64,000 bases of DNA from positions 1 through 64,000 of the forward strand of contig NZ_JAIQXU010000003.1 of assembly GCF_020166395.1 (NCBI RefSeq), written 5' to 3'. The translations under genes were made by a program, and so were the position numbers. The notes beneath the pieces are model-generated. The model searched no databases and was not told the DNA's origin. It saw nothing but the letters and a program-made list of their open reading frames with translations. The stretch is from Deinococcus betulae (GTDB lineage Bacteria; Deinococcota; Deinococci; Deinococcales; Deinococcaceae). The first letter of the stretch is position 1. Each line of letters begins with the position of its first letter. Of the stretch, positions 30,763 to 45,610 are shown piece by piece.

Positions 30763-31816
30763 GCCGGTAGAACTGTGCGGGGCGGCCCTGATCGTCCAGC
30801 CAGACGGCCCAGCCATTTTTTGCGCCCCCAGAGACGATTCCGGCTGCCCTACTCGGGTTGGTGTACTCAACGTCTGCAGCGAAGATGAGCTGGTCTGCTT
30901 GGTCAACAAGGACCCCCGCCGCCAGCAACTGAGCACGTTCGCGCTGAATGCCGCCGGCATAAGGCTTGACATCCTTAACGGCGGTGCTCCCTGCCCTCAC
31001 CACCCACGTTCCCTGTGCTGCGGAGTAATCAGCGCGCGCAGCAGCAGTTTTAATCCGAAAGCTGAATGAAATGCTCTTTGGAACAGTTCCTGAACTTTGC
31101 GCAAACGTCTCTATCAGGCCCTGCGCCGTAGGAAGTGGGCGGCCCAGCAACACATCCCGCTCCACTTCGGTTAGCCGGTTCATTTCAACTGCCGCCTGGG
31201 CCGCCAACTCGAAGGAGAGAATCTGATACTGCACCTGGACAGCCTCGACAATCGCGGTCTTCTCTCGCCGGATTCGCGCTTCGTCAAGGCGGCGTTGCTG
31301 CTGAGCGCCGACTTGCTGCACGGCGGCAGAGAACCTGTCTGACCGGCAAACCGCCGGGTCGAACAGCGCGGCAAAGTCGTCGGCGAAAGTGTTCCCCTCT
31401 TGCCCCAGTTCCAGCTTCAGGACTTCATGGTCCTGAAACGTGCCGCCCGGCTGGTGTGTGCGGTCCAAGATGACCCACACGCGGCCGTTGGTCAGCACCG
31501 CCCACGGCGTGCCTTCGCTGGCAGCATAGGTCACGACCTGCTGGTAATCTCTGGCGCTCAGCGCCACCGTCATGCCCTTGAGTTCCAGGGCAAACTTGCC
31601 TGCCCCGACGCGGATAAGAAAGTCTGACCGGGTGCCACTGCTGTTGGTTTCCTCAGGCACCACTTCAGCCGGATTCCAGATGTCGAAGCCCGCCGCGTGC
31701 AGGAACCGCAGCACGATGGCCTGCCGCACCACGGCTTCACCCGGCGGCGAGCCGTGGGCCAGCCACTTCTGCACTGCATGGACAGCTTCACGAACACGCA
31801 TCTGCACCGCTGACAT
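30740..31816 (-). CDS. HsdR N-terminal nuclease-like plus DUF4357 protein
   Basis: 358 aa. Residues about 15-160 resemble the type I restriction HSDR_N fold: VVRQAIVLRFLHAAGFDIWNPAEVVPEE, SDFLIRVGAGKFALELKG (the D...ExK nuclease pattern) and WAVLTNGRVWVILD. A coiled segment (165-220) leads to a C-terminal DUF4357 module (WVVRAGSTA...RERAQLLAAGVL...NPSRAAGIVSGGAKNGWAVW). No helicase or methylase partner is near, so this is a stand-alone protein, perhaps a DNA-end or nuclease-related defence factor. Function unproven. Confidence 0.8.
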   Translation of the reverse strand: MSAVQMRVREAVHAVQKWLAHGSPPGEAVVRQAIVLRFLHAAGFDIWNPAEVVPEETNSSGTRSDFLIRVGAGKFALELKGMTVALSARDYQQVVTYAASEGTPWAVLTNGRVWVILDRTHQPGGTFQDHEVLKLELGQEGNTFADDFAALFDPAVCRSDRFSAAVQQVGAQQQRRLDEARIRREKTAIVEAVQVQYQILSFELAAQAAVEMNRLTEVERDVLLGRPLPTAQGLIETFAQSSGTVPKSISFSFRIKTAAARADYSAAQGTWVVRAGSTAVKDVKPYAGGIQRERAQLLAAGVLVDQADQLIFAADVEYTNPSRAAGIVSGGAKNGWAVWLDDQGRPAQFYRPTSSPDD

Positions 31817-31849
31817 GTGCCGGGCAGTGTATCAGCGTGGCGCGGGCCA

Positions 31850-31882
31850 CAAAACGGAAGAAGGAGGCGCTGAGCCTCCTTC
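31850..31882 (-). terminator. Intrinsic terminator of the DUF4384 gene
   Basis: Minus-strand stem GAAGGAGGC/GCCTCCTTC (31860-31882), followed on that strand by TTCCGTTTT. It lies 18 bp past the DUF4384 stop. Confidence 0.7.
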
Positions 31883-31899
31883 CCCTGCTCTGGTCAACT

Positions 31900-32496
31900 T
31901 TAGTAGTTCACGTTGTAGCTCGCCGTGTCGCTCGTCCAGTCCTTCTGAGGAATGGGCTTCTCGACGGGGTTCACCACGATGCTCAGGGCCTGCGCAAAGC
32001 CGGGGGTGGTCGTCGGCTTCACCGTGGCAAAGTCCTGCCCCGCCGTGTACGAGCTGAGTTCGCTCAGATTCAGCGGACGGCGGCTGGCCACGACCAGCAC
32101 GCGGTTCAGTCCCCTGGGGCCCGCCACGTCAAAGGTAAAGCGGTCACCTGTGGCGGGGAAGGCGCGCGTCTGCCCGGCCCGCACATAGTTATTGCCGGAC
32201 CCTGACAGGCGGTTGGGTAGAATCTGGTCGGTGCTGCCGTCAGGATTGACGTTGAAGAGGTACACGTAGGCGTTCTCGTTCACCGAGGTGTACAGCGTGA
32301 TGCGGTCACCCACGCGGTAGTTGGGCACGGCGTTGCCGCTGCGGTCGCGGTCAACCCACACCCGCGCTTCGAGGGTGGTGGGCGTGGGGTTCACGATGAT
32401 GCTCTGGGTGCTCAGCTGCGGCGCAGCGGCGGCGGGCGCGGCGAACACGCCCAGCAGGGCGGCGGACAGGGTCAGGAGCAGGGCAGGCTTGTTCAT
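31900..32496 (-). CDS. Secreted DUF4384 protein, short paralogue
   Basis: 198 aa with a signal peptide (1-24). The DUF4384 domain holds [35 protein letters not shown], a fold often found with secreted or signalling proteins. A longer paralogue lies at 44356-45450 with near-identical motifs. The DUF4384 function is unknown. Single gene with its own terminator. Confidence 0.85.
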   Translation of the reverse strand: MNKPALLLTLSAALLGVFAAPAAAAPQLSTQSIIVNPTPTTLEARVWVDRDRSGNAVPNYRVGDRITLYTSVNENAYVYLFNVNPDGSTDQILPNRLSGSGNNYVRAGQTRAFPATGDRFTFDVAGPRGLNRVLVVASRRPLNLSELSSYTAGQDFATVKPTTTPGFAQALSIVVNPVEKPIPQKDWTSDTASYNVNY

Positions 32497-32714
32497 GATG
32501 GACTCCAGTGGGCGCAGTTCGCCTCTCTGCGCGGCTTAGGGGCCGTGCAGGTGAGGGAAGAGGAAGCGTCTGCGCTCTGACCCTCACAGTAGGCCGCCCT
32601 GCCTGACGGGCGGTGAAGGCCAGCTGACGGAACATGAGCTGCGTTACGTTCAGCCTCATATTCGGGTACCTATGCAGAAGCGGCCCCCCGGAAAACCGGA
32701 GAGCCGCTGAATTC

Positions 32715-32788
32715 TGGCAGGGATACTAGGATTCGAACCTAGACAAACAGATCCAAAATCTGTTGTGCTGCCATTACACCATATCCCT
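32715..32788 (-). tRNA. tRNA-Gln (TTG)
   Basis: 74 nt on the minus strand including an encoded CCA. The acceptor stem is AGGGATA/TATCCCT, the anticodon arm is ACAGA-TTTTGGA-TCTGT with anticodon TTG, and the T arm contains GGTTCGAATCC. It reads CAA and by wobble CAG. No other tRNA is in the window. Confidence 0.95.
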
Positions 32789-32855
32789 AAGGCAGTCGCC
32801 ATTTCTGGCGGGCATGAGTATAGCGGTGCCCCTGGCGCGGGGTCAAGCAGGGTGA

Positions 32856-35495
<2,640 letters not shown>

Positions 35496-35570
35496 GGGGT
35501 TCAGTGTAAGGGCGTGCTGGTGGCAGGGAGGGGGATTGGGTCACGGTGTGAGGTTGGGAGGTTGGCCTCT

Positions 35571-35630
35571 CCGGCCGGGGATTGCCCCACCCCCCAGCCC
35601 CCTTCCCCAAAGGGGCAGGGGGAGCAGACG
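35571..35630. repeat. Left arm of a 0.5-kb inverted-repeat-bounded segment
   Basis: GC-rich tract from CCGGCCGGGG to GGGGGAGCAG, itself a hairpin (CCCCCTTCCCC-aaa-GGGGCAGGGGG). It is the near-exact reverse complement of 36032-36088. Together the arms bound about 520 bp without a gene. Confidence 0.75.
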
Positions 35631-36031
35631 TTGGCACTGGGCAGGGGTTGACTGACGCGGCGGAGAGGGCATATTTTTCTGCGCTGTGGACGCCGTGGTC
35701 CGCCTGCCGCCCATCGTCTTACGCCCGCGCGCTACGCGCACGACGGCTTCCGTTGCTGGTCCTGCGATGGTGGCAGGTGAGGACGCTTAGGGCACGAGGA
35801 TCTACTGTTGAAAGGCGCTTTTGCTTGAGCGCCTTATCATTTGTCTTTTCAAAGTAGAACCTGGCGAACGCACCAAGGCTTCTTGCCCCAGCCCCGCCCA
35901 GGTCCAGACGAGGCCATTGTGCGCGCAGCGCGCAGGCCCTTTCGATGGGGCAGTGGATGGCGTCGAGGCCAGACACATGGACGAACAGAGCAAGCTGGCC
36001 GACGCCAGTAGAAACTCTTGCCTAGCGCAGC
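35631..36031. other. Noncoding interior of the inverted-repeat segment
   Basis: About 400 bp between the repeat arms. It holds a small hairpin (AAGGCGC...GCGCCTT near 35812-35832) and AT-richer sequence after it. The open frames through it have unlikely compositions and no family signs. No transposase remnant is recognised. Confidence 0.5.
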
Positions 36032-36088
36032 GCTGCTCCCCCTACCCCTTTGGGGAAGGGGGCTGGGGGGTGGGGCACCCCCGGCCGG
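36032..36088. repeat. Right arm of the inverted-repeat-bounded segment
   Basis: Reverse complement of the tract at 35571-35630, from GCTGCTCCCCCTACCCC to CCCCCGGCCGG. It ends 20 bp beyond the nadM-Nudix stop, where it could also serve as that gene's terminator-like structure. Confidence 0.75.
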
Positions 36089-36108
36089 TCAGGCCAATCC
36101 CACCGTCC

Positions 36109-37158
36109 CTACCCCCTCATCACAAAATGCTCAACAATCGCGTGGTGGTCCTCGAAAAACTGCTCGGGCTGACCCAGGGCGTCATTCAGCGGCACCCACA
36201 GGGCCTCACTGGCGTCGCTGCCACCACTCAGGCGGGGCAACTGCCCCAGGCCCAGGTCAAAGTGAAAGGCGTGGGTAACGGTGCGCCCGCGCAGGCTGCG
36301 GCTGGGATAGTCAAAAACGGCCTGGGCCCGCAGGTGGGCGGCAAGGTCCAGCCCGGCGCCCAGGCCCGTTTCTTCATGTACCTCGCGGATGCAGCCGGTC
36401 AGCAGCGGTTCGTCCTGCTCCAGAAAACCGCCGGGCATCGCCAGGCGGCCACGCCCCGGCAGGCCGCCCCGGCGCACCAGCAGCACATGGCCGCTCTTGA
36501 CCACCACGGCGTCGGTGGTCACGAAAATAGGCGGAAAAGGCGCGTCTTTCCAGGCCGCGCGGTAGCGCCTCAGATAGTCGTATTCGGTCTGCAATTCCTG
36601 AAACTCAGGGCCAGTGCGAAAGCGGTCCAGAAAAGCGTGAACACTGGCCGGCACCATCCCCTGCACATCGTCAAGACGGTTCTCGAAGTAGGCGGTGCGG
36701 ACATCGGTGGCGCTCAGGGGACTAAACACATGGGTCGGGATAAATTCCCAGGCCGGAAAGGAACGTAGATAGTAGCTGCTCTCGTCTTTGATGTGCCCAA
36801 TCAGGGCAATATCAGTGCTGCCGCGCGTGTGGTCCGCCACCCCGCCCTGCACCTCCGAGAGCCACAGCGCCTCGTTGTAAAAGTAGTCGCGCACATGCAC
36901 GAACAGGAGCCGGGCACGCGGAACACCAGCGTCGCGCAGCATCGCCACAATCAGTTCCTGACGTTCGTCAGCTGTAAAAGGGTTCTTGATGTTGCGGGCG
37001 GCCCGCGCGCTGCCAATCACCACAATCAGCTTCTGCACACTCTGGAGGGCTTCAAGCATCACCAGCAGGTGCGCCTGATGGGGCGGTTCAAAGCGGCCGA
37101 TATACACCCCAAAGGTGCGTTTGCGGCGGGCAGGCGCAGGAGCAGTCATATTGCTCAT
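36109..37158 (-). CDS. Bifunctional NMN adenylyltransferase / Nudix hydrolase
   Basis: 349 aa from the ATG at 37158; an in-frame TTG at 37173 and an ATG at 37149 are alternatives. The N-terminal half is a NadM-type nucleotidyltransferase ([15 protein letters not shown], with [15 protein letters not shown] later). The C-terminal half is a Nudix domain with the box [24 protein letters not shown] (GX5EX7REUXEEXGU). It makes NAD from NMN and probably cleaves ADP-ribose or a related waste product. It links to the NAMPT gene at 60 kb. Confidence 0.94.
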   Translation of the reverse strand: MSNMTAPAPARRKRTFGVYIGRFEPPHQAHLLVMLEALQSVQKLIVVIGSARAARNIKNPFTADERQELIVAMLRDAGVPRARLLFVHVRDYFYNEALWLSEVQGGVADHTRGSTDIALIGHIKDESSYYLRSFPAWEFIPTHVFSPLSATDVRTAYFENRLDDVQGMVPASVHAFLDRFRTGPEFQELQTEYDYLRRYRAAWKDAPFPPIFVTTDAVVVKSGHVLLVRRGGLPGRGRLAMPGGFLEQDEPLLTGCIREVHEETGLGAGLDLAAHLRAQAVFDYPSRSLRGRTVTHAFHFDLGLGQLPRLSGGSDASEALWVPLNDALGQPEQFFEDHHAIVEHFVMRG

Positions 37159-37159
37159 A
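37146..37159. promoter_or_regulatory. TCATA-N4-TCATA motif at the nadM-Nudix start
   Basis: Direct repeat TCATA-ttgc-TCATA on the plus strand. The same repeat (N4 gttt) occurs before the NAMPT gene at 59980-59993. It overlaps the candidate start codons, so it may be a shared regulator site or a coincidence. Confidence 0.35.
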
Positions 37160-37247
37160 CTAAGAGAATCCAATCATTAAGAAAATGAGACTCACACCTC
37201 ATCCTAAAGCAGCTCACATTTTGCGGCTGGCCGTCGTACGCTAAGGC

Positions 37248-37736
37248 ATGAAGAAAAAATTGCTGTCCGCAGGCCTGCTGCTGTCTCTCGTCTCCTCCAC
37301 TGCTCTGGCGGGCAGCGCGGGCGCCCCTGTGGCCTCGCAGGTGCTGGCCAGCACCCCCACCGCCCTGGCCGCCGCCCTGCGCGAAGCGGGCTACAAGGTC
37401 ACAGTGGAGCCGGTAAGCGCCGACAGCGACCCCACCCTGACGGTCACGGCCGGCGACTATGAAGTCAGCCTGTGGCTGAGCAACTGCAAGGCCAATGTCT
37501 GTGGCCGCGCCACCGCCAGCGTGTCCTGGGACTACAGTGACGACGAAGACAGCCTGGACCTGGAACTGACCAACGACTGGAACAGCAACTATTATACCCA
37601 GGCCTACATCTATGAAGGGGCGTACTACCTGGACTCGACCCTGTTCATCGGCGGCGGCTACACCAAGGCGGCCCTGAAAGCCTGGATGACCGAGTACCTG
37701 GACGATGTGAGCGACTTCGAAATGGAACTGCCCTGA
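37248..37736 (+). CDS. Secreted YbjN-like protein
   Basis: 162 aa with a signal peptide (1-21). The YbjN-type fold is suggested by ALREAGYKVTVEP, DYEVSLWLSNC, NDWNSNYYTQAYIYEGAYYLDSTLF and a final helix. YbjN proteins are small regulators or chaperone-like proteins of unknown mechanism. Two cysteines (in SNCKANVC) may form a disulfide after export. Divergent from nadM-Nudix across an AT-rich 90 bp; an intrinsic terminator follows. Confidence 0.75.
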   Translation: MKKKLLSAGLLLSLVSSTALAGSAGAPVASQVLASTPTALAAALREAGYKVTVEPVSADSDPTLTVTAGDYEVSLWLSNCKANVCGRATASVSWDYSDDEDSLDLELTNDWNSNYYTQAYIYEGAYYLDSTLFIGGGYTKAALKAWMTEYLDDVSDFEMELP

Positions 37737-37759
37737 GCTAAAACGTCTGTGCCCAGTGC

Positions 37760-37788
37760 CCCCAGTCCCAACAGACTGGGGGTTTTGC
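37760..37788 (+). terminator. Intrinsic terminator of the YbjN-like gene
   Basis: CCCCCAGTC and GACTGGGGG pair around a 6-nt loop, followed by TTTT. It starts 23 bp past the stop. Confidence 0.85.
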
Positions 37789-37902
37789 TGATGCCCCGCG
37801 CGTGCAGTCCTGTGGATGAAGGGACAACATGTGTCTGGTCAAGAAAAGGAGGTCGGCCCTCAGACCCGTTCCTGGCCAGGAACCAGGCACACTGCACCCC
37901 AC

Positions 37903-38802
37903 ATGGCGGACCTGAAACATACCGGCGAGGAGCTGGCCTCGCACGTCAAGAGCGGCGTTCACCGCGCGCAGCAGGGGGCCAGAGTCGCCACCCAGCACGC
38001 GGCGCCGGGCCTGGAACTGCTGGCCCGTGTCGGCTACGCCAGCAAGGGCGTGGTCTACGGCGCCGTGGGGCTGCTGGCACTGGGGGTCGCCCTGGGGCGC
38101 GGCGGCGCCACCACCGATTCGCAGGGCGCCCTGATCCGGCTTCAGGACATTCCGGCCGGATCGGCGCTGCTGTGGCTTCTGTCTGTGGGACTGGTGGGCT
38201 ACGCTCTATGGCAGCTGATTCGCGCAGTGCTGGACCCGGAACACCAGGGCGCCGGGGCCAAGGGCCTGGTCAAGCGCGCCGGCTATGGCCTGAGCGCCGG
38301 GGCCAACGCGGGCCTGGCTTTTTTCACGGCTCAGCTGGCGCTGCGAGGCGACATGGCCCGGCAGCAGAACAGCGAAGATCAGGCGGCCAGGACGGTGCTG
38401 AATCTGCCTGCAGGGCAGCTGCTCCTGGGCGTGGTTGGACTGATATTGCTGGGCATAGCGGCCAATCAGCTGTATATCGCCTACGGGGCCAAGTTCATGA
38501 AGCACATGGCCTTTCACGATATGGGCGCGCGCACCGAACAGGCCCTGAGCCGGATTGGTCAGGTGGGTATCGCGGCGCGCGGCGTCCTGATGCTCCTGAT
38601 CGGCAGTTTCGCCCTGGTCGCCGCGTGGCGCGGGCAGGCCAGTCAGGCCGCCGGAATATCCGAGGTGCTGACCTGGCTGCGTGAACAGACTGCCGGCAAC
38701 GTGCTCCTGGGGGCCGTGGCTCTAGGAACGCTGTGTTACGGCGTCTGGTGTGTGGTGCAGGCCCGCTACCGCCGGATCCGCATTGAGGGCGGTGCCAGGT
38801 GA
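37903..38802 (+). CDS. DUF1206 multi-pass membrane protein
   Basis: 299 aa from the ATG at 37903. The DUF1206 family is made of three related two-helix repeats; here ARVGYASKGVVYGAVGLLALGVALG, KRAGYGLSAGANAGLAFFTAQLAL and IGQVGIAARGVLMLLIGSFALVAAWRG mark them. Function unknown; probably an inner-membrane protein. Single gene. Confidence 0.85.
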   Translation: MADLKHTGEELASHVKSGVHRAQQGARVATQHAAPGLELLARVGYASKGVVYGAVGLLALGVALGRGGATTDSQGALIRLQDIPAGSALLWLLSVGLVGYALWQLIRAVLDPEHQGAGAKGLVKRAGYGLSAGANAGLAFFTAQLALRGDMARQQNSEDQAARTVLNLPAGQLLLGVVGLILLGIAANQLYIAYGAKFMKHMAFHDMGARTEQALSRIGQVGIAARGVLMLLIGSFALVAAWRGQASQAAGISEVLTWLREQTAGNVLLGAVALGTLCYGVWCVVQARYRRIRIEGGAR

Positions 38803-39096
38803 GGCCAAGTGGTGCAACAGATCAGGTTCAGGCGCCGTAATGAACGAAGACGACATCACCCAATCCTTGACAGAGCCTCTGCGAAGTCTTTCATTCCCAC
38901 TGAGGAGAGCATCATAAACAGCAACTCTGGTGAAAATGAGGGAAGCGATGCTCTCACAGGACAGCACCGGAAGACCGCCCGCTGAGCTTCGACCCCGGAC
39001 ATTTAGGACTAGGCATGAGATCAGTCCAGCTGAAGACTCTCACCCTTTCCCCTCCCCTGTTAGGCGCTGGACCTGTGGCATGTCACAATCGGCGCC
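38803..39096. other. Intergenic stretch before mgsA
   Basis: About 290 bp. It has no credible gene; it should carry the mgsA promoter but no box is clear. Confidence 0.4.
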
Positions 39097-39510
39097 ATGA
39101 CCGCCCAGGCCCCCGCCACCCGCCGCCAGGTGGCGCTGATTGCCCACGACCGGAAAAAGCTGGAACTGGCCCTCTTCGCTCTGTCGTACAAGGACGTACT
39201 GGGCCACTTCCCACTGGTGGCCACCGGCACCACGGGCGGCATCCTGGAAAAGCAGACTGGGCTTCAGGTCGAACGGGTCCTGTCGGGGCCACTGGGCGGC
39301 GATCAGCAAATTGGGGCGCGACTGGCCGAGGACCGGGTGCTGGCGGTGTTTTTCTTCCGGGACCCGTTGACCGCTCAGCCCCACGAACCGGACGTGTCGG
39401 CCCTGGTGCGGCTGTGCGACGTGCATGACGTGCCACTGGCCACCAACCCCGCCAGCGCGCAGGCCCTGATGCTGTGGCTCCAGGGGCAACTGCCCGGCAC
39501 CCTGGATTGA
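39097..39510 (+). CDS. mgsA: Methylglyoxal synthase
   Basis: 137 aa. All family blocks are present: [44 protein letters not shown] (with catalytic Asp and His) and LATNPASA. It converts dihydroxyacetone phosphate to methylglyoxal and phosphate, a glycolytic overflow bypass that frees phosphate. The PP2C gene starts 63 bp later on the same strand. Confidence 0.96.
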   Translation: MTAQAPATRRQVALIAHDRKKLELALFALSYKDVLGHFPLVATGTTGGILEKQTGLQVERVLSGPLGGDQQIGARLAEDRVLAVFFFRDPLTAQPHEPDVSALVRLCDVHDVPLATNPASAQALMLWLQGQLPGTLD

Positions 39511-39572
39511 GGGGGCTTCCCTTTTCCTCCCCCTCATCTGACCCTGGCCGGAAGGTGGCTTATATTGGTCTC

Positions 39573-40640
39573 ATGCGCGCCCCCGCGACGCCCGTGCTGA
39601 CATCTGGTCTGCTGACCGATGTGGGCCGTCAGCGCCAGGGCGGCGTCAACCAGGACGCGGCGCTGGCGCTGGACCTGCCGCAGGGCGGGCTGTATGCGGT
39701 TGCCGACGGCATGGGCGGCCACGCAGCCGGCGAACTGGCCGCCAATCTGGCCCTGGACGCCCTCAGCCAGGCCTATCTGGACGCGCGCGGCACCCCACCG
39801 GCCCGCCTGGCCGGGGCGGTGCAGGCCGCCAATGTGACGGTGCTGCGCCACGCAGTCGGGGAATACGTGGGCATGGGCACCACGCTGCTGGCTGCCCTGA
39901 TTGACCGGGGCGCAGCGCTGCTGGCGCATGTGGGGGACTCGCGGGCGTACCTGCTGCGCGGCGGGCAGTTGCACCGCCTGACCGAAGACCACTCGTGGGT
40001 GGCCGAGCAGGTGCGGCTGGGCCATATGACCGAAGACGAGGCCCGTGACCACCAGTGGCGCAGTGTGGTCAGCAACGCCCTGGGAGGCGAGGAACGGGTG
40101 CGCCTGGAGCTGTATGGACTGGAAGTGCAGGCTGGTGACCGCCTGCTGCTGTGCAGCGACGGCCTGAGCGCTGTGGTGACCGACCAGGACCTGCTGACCA
40201 TCCTGGCGCGGCCCCTGCCCCCCGAAGCCACCGCCCGGCTGCTCATCAACGCCGCCAACGACGGGGGCGGGCCGGACAACATCACGGCGCTGATTGTGGA
40301 TCTTCAGCGGCCGGGACGCGCGCCGTCTTACGCGCTGCCGCCGCGCCGTGACGACGGCCCGGTGTATGTGGACACGCTGCTCAGTGCCCAGCGCGGCAGC
40401 AGCCTGCATAGCTACATTCTGCTGATGCTGGCCTATTTCACGCTGCTGGGCATCATGCTGGTCCCCGAGCGCCGCGTGCCGATTGGCCTGATCGGCACGG
40501 TGCTGCTGCTGGTGCTGCTGGTGGGCCAGCGCCTGATGCGCCGGCCGCCGGCGCCGCTGCGGCCGCCCAGCGCTGTGCTGCCCGGCCTGGGCCAGCCTCC
40601 GGCGACCGACAGCAGCGCGGTTACAGAGACCCGCGCCTGA
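39573..40640 (+). CDS. Membrane-anchored PP2C-type Ser/Thr phosphatase
   Basis: 355 aa from the ATG at 39573. PP2C metal-site motifs in order: [52 protein letters not shown] and GGPDNIT. After about 255 residues a linker leads to two C-terminal transmembrane helices ([29 protein letters not shown]), so the catalytic domain faces the cytoplasm. It reverses Hanks-type Ser/Thr kinases; no kinase is adjacent. Confidence 0.93.
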   Translation: MRAPATPVLTSGLLTDVGRQRQGGVNQDAALALDLPQGGLYAVADGMGGHAAGELAANLALDALSQAYLDARGTPPARLAGAVQAANVTVLRHAVGEYVGMGTTLLAALIDRGAALLAHVGDSRAYLLRGGQLHRLTEDHSWVAEQVRLGHMTEDEARDHQWRSVVSNALGGEERVRLELYGLEVQAGDRLLLCSDGLSAVVTDQDLLTILARPLPPEATARLLINAANDGGGPDNITALIVDLQRPGRAPSYALPPRRDDGPVYVDTLLSAQRGSSLHSYILLMLAYFTLLGIMLVPERRVPIGLIGTVLLLVLLVGQRLMRRPPAPLRPPSAVLPGLGQPPATDSSAVTETRA

Positions 40641-40670
40641 CGCCGCAGCCGCGCAGGTATGCTGCTGGGA

Positions 40671-41048
40671 ATGAAAGAAATTATCGAAACGGTCCAAGCC
40701 CCCGCCGCCATTGGCCCCTACAGTCAGGCAGTTACCTTTGGCAACCTGGTCGTCACCAGCGGCCAGATTCCCTTGACGCCCGCAGGCGACTTGGTGGCAG
40801 GCGGCATTACCGAGCAGACCGAACAGGTGATTGCCAACCTGAAGGCTGTTCTGGCAGCCGCAGGCACCGACCTGGACCGCGTGGTCAAGACCACTGTGTT
40901 TCTGGCGGACATGAACGAGTTCGCCGCCATGAACGCCGTGTATGAGACCCATTTCCGCGCACCCTACCCGGCCCGCAGCACGGTGCAGGTGGCCCGGCTG
41001 CCGCGCGACGTGCGCGTGGAAATCGAAGTGCTGGCCGAGCGCCACTAG
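40671..41048 (+). CDS. ridA: Enamine/imine deaminase
   Basis: 125 aa from the ATG at 40671. RidA signature: [38 protein letters not shown], and [21 protein letters not shown] with the catalytic Arg. It hydrolyses reactive enamine intermediates of PLP enzymes. It starts 30 bp after the PP2C stop. An upstream ATG four codons earlier is possible. Confidence 0.95.
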   Translation: MKEIIETVQAPAAIGPYSQAVTFGNLVVTSGQIPLTPAGDLVAGGITEQTEQVIANLKAVLAAAGTDLDRVVKTTVFLADMNEFAAMNAVYETHFRAPYPARSTVQVARLPRDVRVEIEVLAERH

Positions 41049-41067
41049 CCAGAGCAGCTTTTTTCCT

Positions 41068-41104
41068 GGCTGGGCGGACAGTGCATGTTCGCCCAGCCTG
41101 TTTA
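41068..41104 (+). terminator. Hairpin terminator after ridA
   Basis: GGCTGGGCGGA pairs with TTCGCCCAGCC (last pairs G-T and A-T) and is followed by TGTTTA. It lies 20 bp past the stop, with weak T-tract support. Confidence 0.5.
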
Positions 41105-41379
41105 TGGAGCGCAATACAAGGCCACAACTCGGCGTGGCGCCGGGGTAATCGGCTGAGCGAACATACCGACCTTGTCTGGCCTGAATGCTGTCCCTTTTGA
41201 GTGTCAACGAACCGGAAAATCCTATCTCTGCCTAGACCCTGCTTGCGGAAACATACAGGTACGCGAACCCTGGCAAACATGCTCTTGCGCAGCCCCAGGC
41301 CTGCACACCGCTGCCACCCCGCTCCCTTTGTGCCTCTGGTCTCGACGGCCCCCGGCCAGGCGTGACATCTTGAGCGGCA
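41105..41379. other. Intergenic stretch before ricT
   Basis: About 275 bp, in part slightly AT-richer than its surroundings. No gene or repeat supported. It presumably holds the ricT promoter. Confidence 0.4.
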
Positions 41380-42246
<867 letters not shown>

Positions 42247-42368
42247 AAAGGCCAGCAGTTGGACTGGCCGCTTCAGCTGGGCCGCGCCGCTCAGCTGGAC
42301 GCTCCCGCCATCCGGCCAGTTGACCACCGGCCCGGACACCCGCCACCAGCGCGGAGTACACTCGCGGC

Positions 42369-44088
<1,720 letters not shown>

Positions 44089-44090
<2 letters not shown>

Positions 44091-44246
44091 TACGGACTCC
44101 GATTGAATCGGGCAGAATGCTTGATGAAATCCGAGCGGACTTGGAAAGCGGCGCAGCAGAGCGAGCAGGAAAATACGCGGGTTTTGCGATCTAAAAGCGT
44201 AGATGGTGCCTTGCCGGCTATGCTGCAGTGAAGCAGAATCCGCATA
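44089..44246. repeat. MITE-like repeat, copy 1
   Basis: About 157 bp starting at ATACGGACTCCG and ending AGAATCCGCATA, with imperfect terminal inverted repeats. A second copy lies at 52329-52485 in the same orientation, about four fifths identical by eye. Its first bases form the pepF stop codon. No transposase is in the window. Confidence 0.8.
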
Positions 44247-44299
44247 AATCAGCTTCCGGTTGATCTGTTCAGGCACCGAAACGGACCTGACAGATCCAC

Positions 44300-44343
44300 A
44301 AAGACAAAGCGGCGGCCCCTGAAGACACCCAGGGGCCGCCGCT
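44300..44343 (-). terminator. Intrinsic terminator of the DUF4384-PEGA gene
   Basis: Minus-strand stem AGCGGCGGCCCCTG/CAGGGGCCGCCGCT (14 bp) with an 8-nt loop, followed by TTGTCTTT. It is 13 bp past the gene's stop. Confidence 0.85.
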
Positions 44344-44355
44344 GCTTGCTGCCGT

Positions 44356-45450
44356 TTAGTAGCGGTAGGTGGTGGTTTCGTTGACGTTGACGCGCACGGT
44401 GCGGTTGGCGCCCCGGTCTACATTCAGGGTCACGGTGCTGCTGCCGCGCACCAGGGTACCGCTGTAGCCGCTGCCCGTCGTGCGGGTCTGTTGCAGGGCG
44501 TAGCCGTCGGTCTGGAGTTCACGCACCTTCTGGTCGTAGGCGCTGCGGGCGGGGTCTTGCAGGGTGGTGCCTGCAATGGCGCCCAGCAGGTTGCCGATAA
44601 AGTCCAGCACGGGGCTACCGGTGTTCACGGGGGCCGGCACCGCCGCCAGGGGCTGGGCAAACTCCACGTTCAGATTGGTCGTGCCGCCGGCCCGGATGGC
44701 CACCGTGGTGGTGTAATCCGAGAAACCGGGGGCCTGAACGCGCACAGGATAGGTGCCCGCACGCAGGTTGTTGTAGGTAACGTTGGCGCCGCCCAGCCGC
44801 TGCCCATTGAGGGTCACGGTGGCATTGTTCACGTTGGTGCCCACAAACAGGCTGCCGGTGCTGACCGGGTTCTGTGCGGCCACGGTGTAGAAGGCGGTGT
44901 CGCTGACCCAGCTGTTCTGGGGCAGGGGGTTCACCACAATGCTCAGGGCCTGCGCCAGTCCGGCCTGACCGCCCTGAGTGGAGACGGTCGCAAACTGATC
45001 CTGCGCGGTCTTAAACGAGCTGACCTGGTCGAGGTTCAGGGGCGTGAGGCTGGCTAGCGCCAGCACCTTGTTCTGCCCGATGGGGCCTTCCACGCTGTAT
45101 GTGAAGTTGTCGCCGGCCGCCGGGAAGCTCTTGGTGGTGTTGGCCTTGACGAAGTTCTCGCCGCTCAGGCGGTTGGGCAGAATCTGGTCCACGCTGCCGT
45201 CGGGGTTCACGTTAAACAGGTACACGTAAGCGTCCCGGTTCACGGTGGCGCTCACGGTAATGGCCTCGCCCACGCGGTAGGCAGGGTTCTGGGTGCCGCT
45301 GGTGTCCTTGCTCACCCGCACGCTGACCTGAAGGTCTGGCTGAGTGGGGTTCACGATGATGCTCTGGGCGCTGATTTTGGCCTGGGCGCCCGCCACACTC
45401 AGGGTGGCGGCGGTGCCGAGGGCCAGCAGGGCAGTCAGGTTCGCTTTCAT
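44356..45450 (-). CDS. Secreted DUF4384 plus PEGA protein
   Basis: 364 aa from the ATG at 45450, with a signal peptide (1-23). DUF4384 occupies about 25-180 ([39 protein letters not shown]). A PEGA domain follows ([22 protein letters not shown]...[19 protein letters not shown]). The C-terminal third is beta-rich and Thr/Asn-rich. Paralogue of the shorter protein at 31900-32496. Surface or periplasmic; function unknown. Confidence 0.87.
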   Translation of the reverse strand: MKANLTALLALGTAATLSVAGAQAKISAQSIIVNPTQPDLQVSVRVSKDTSGTQNPAYRVGEAITVSATVNRDAYVYLFNVNPDGSVDQILPNRLSGENFVKANTTKSFPAAGDNFTYSVEGPIGQNKVLALASLTPLNLDQVSSFKTAQDQFATVSTQGGQAGLAQALSIVVNPLPQNSWVSDTAFYTVAAQNPVSTGSLFVGTNVNNATVTLNGQRLGGANVTYNNLRAGTYPVRVQAPGFSDYTTTVAIRAGGTTNLNVEFAQPLAAVPAPVNTGSPVLDFIGNLLGAIAGTTLQDPARSAYDQKVRELQTDGYALQQTRTTGSGYSGTLVRGSSTVTLNVDRGANRTVRVNVNETTTYRY

Positions 45451-45610
45451 GCCAGGCAGTGTGCCGCGCGCGTATGACCGTGCGCTGATGGCACCTGATG
45501 GAAGCATTCACAGTTGGGCGGCTGACCGGCACAGGGCCCCCTGCGCGGCGACCGCCTCCTGCCAGTGGGGGCAACCCACATGACAGGCTGACGGTGGCGC
45601 ACACTGGAGC

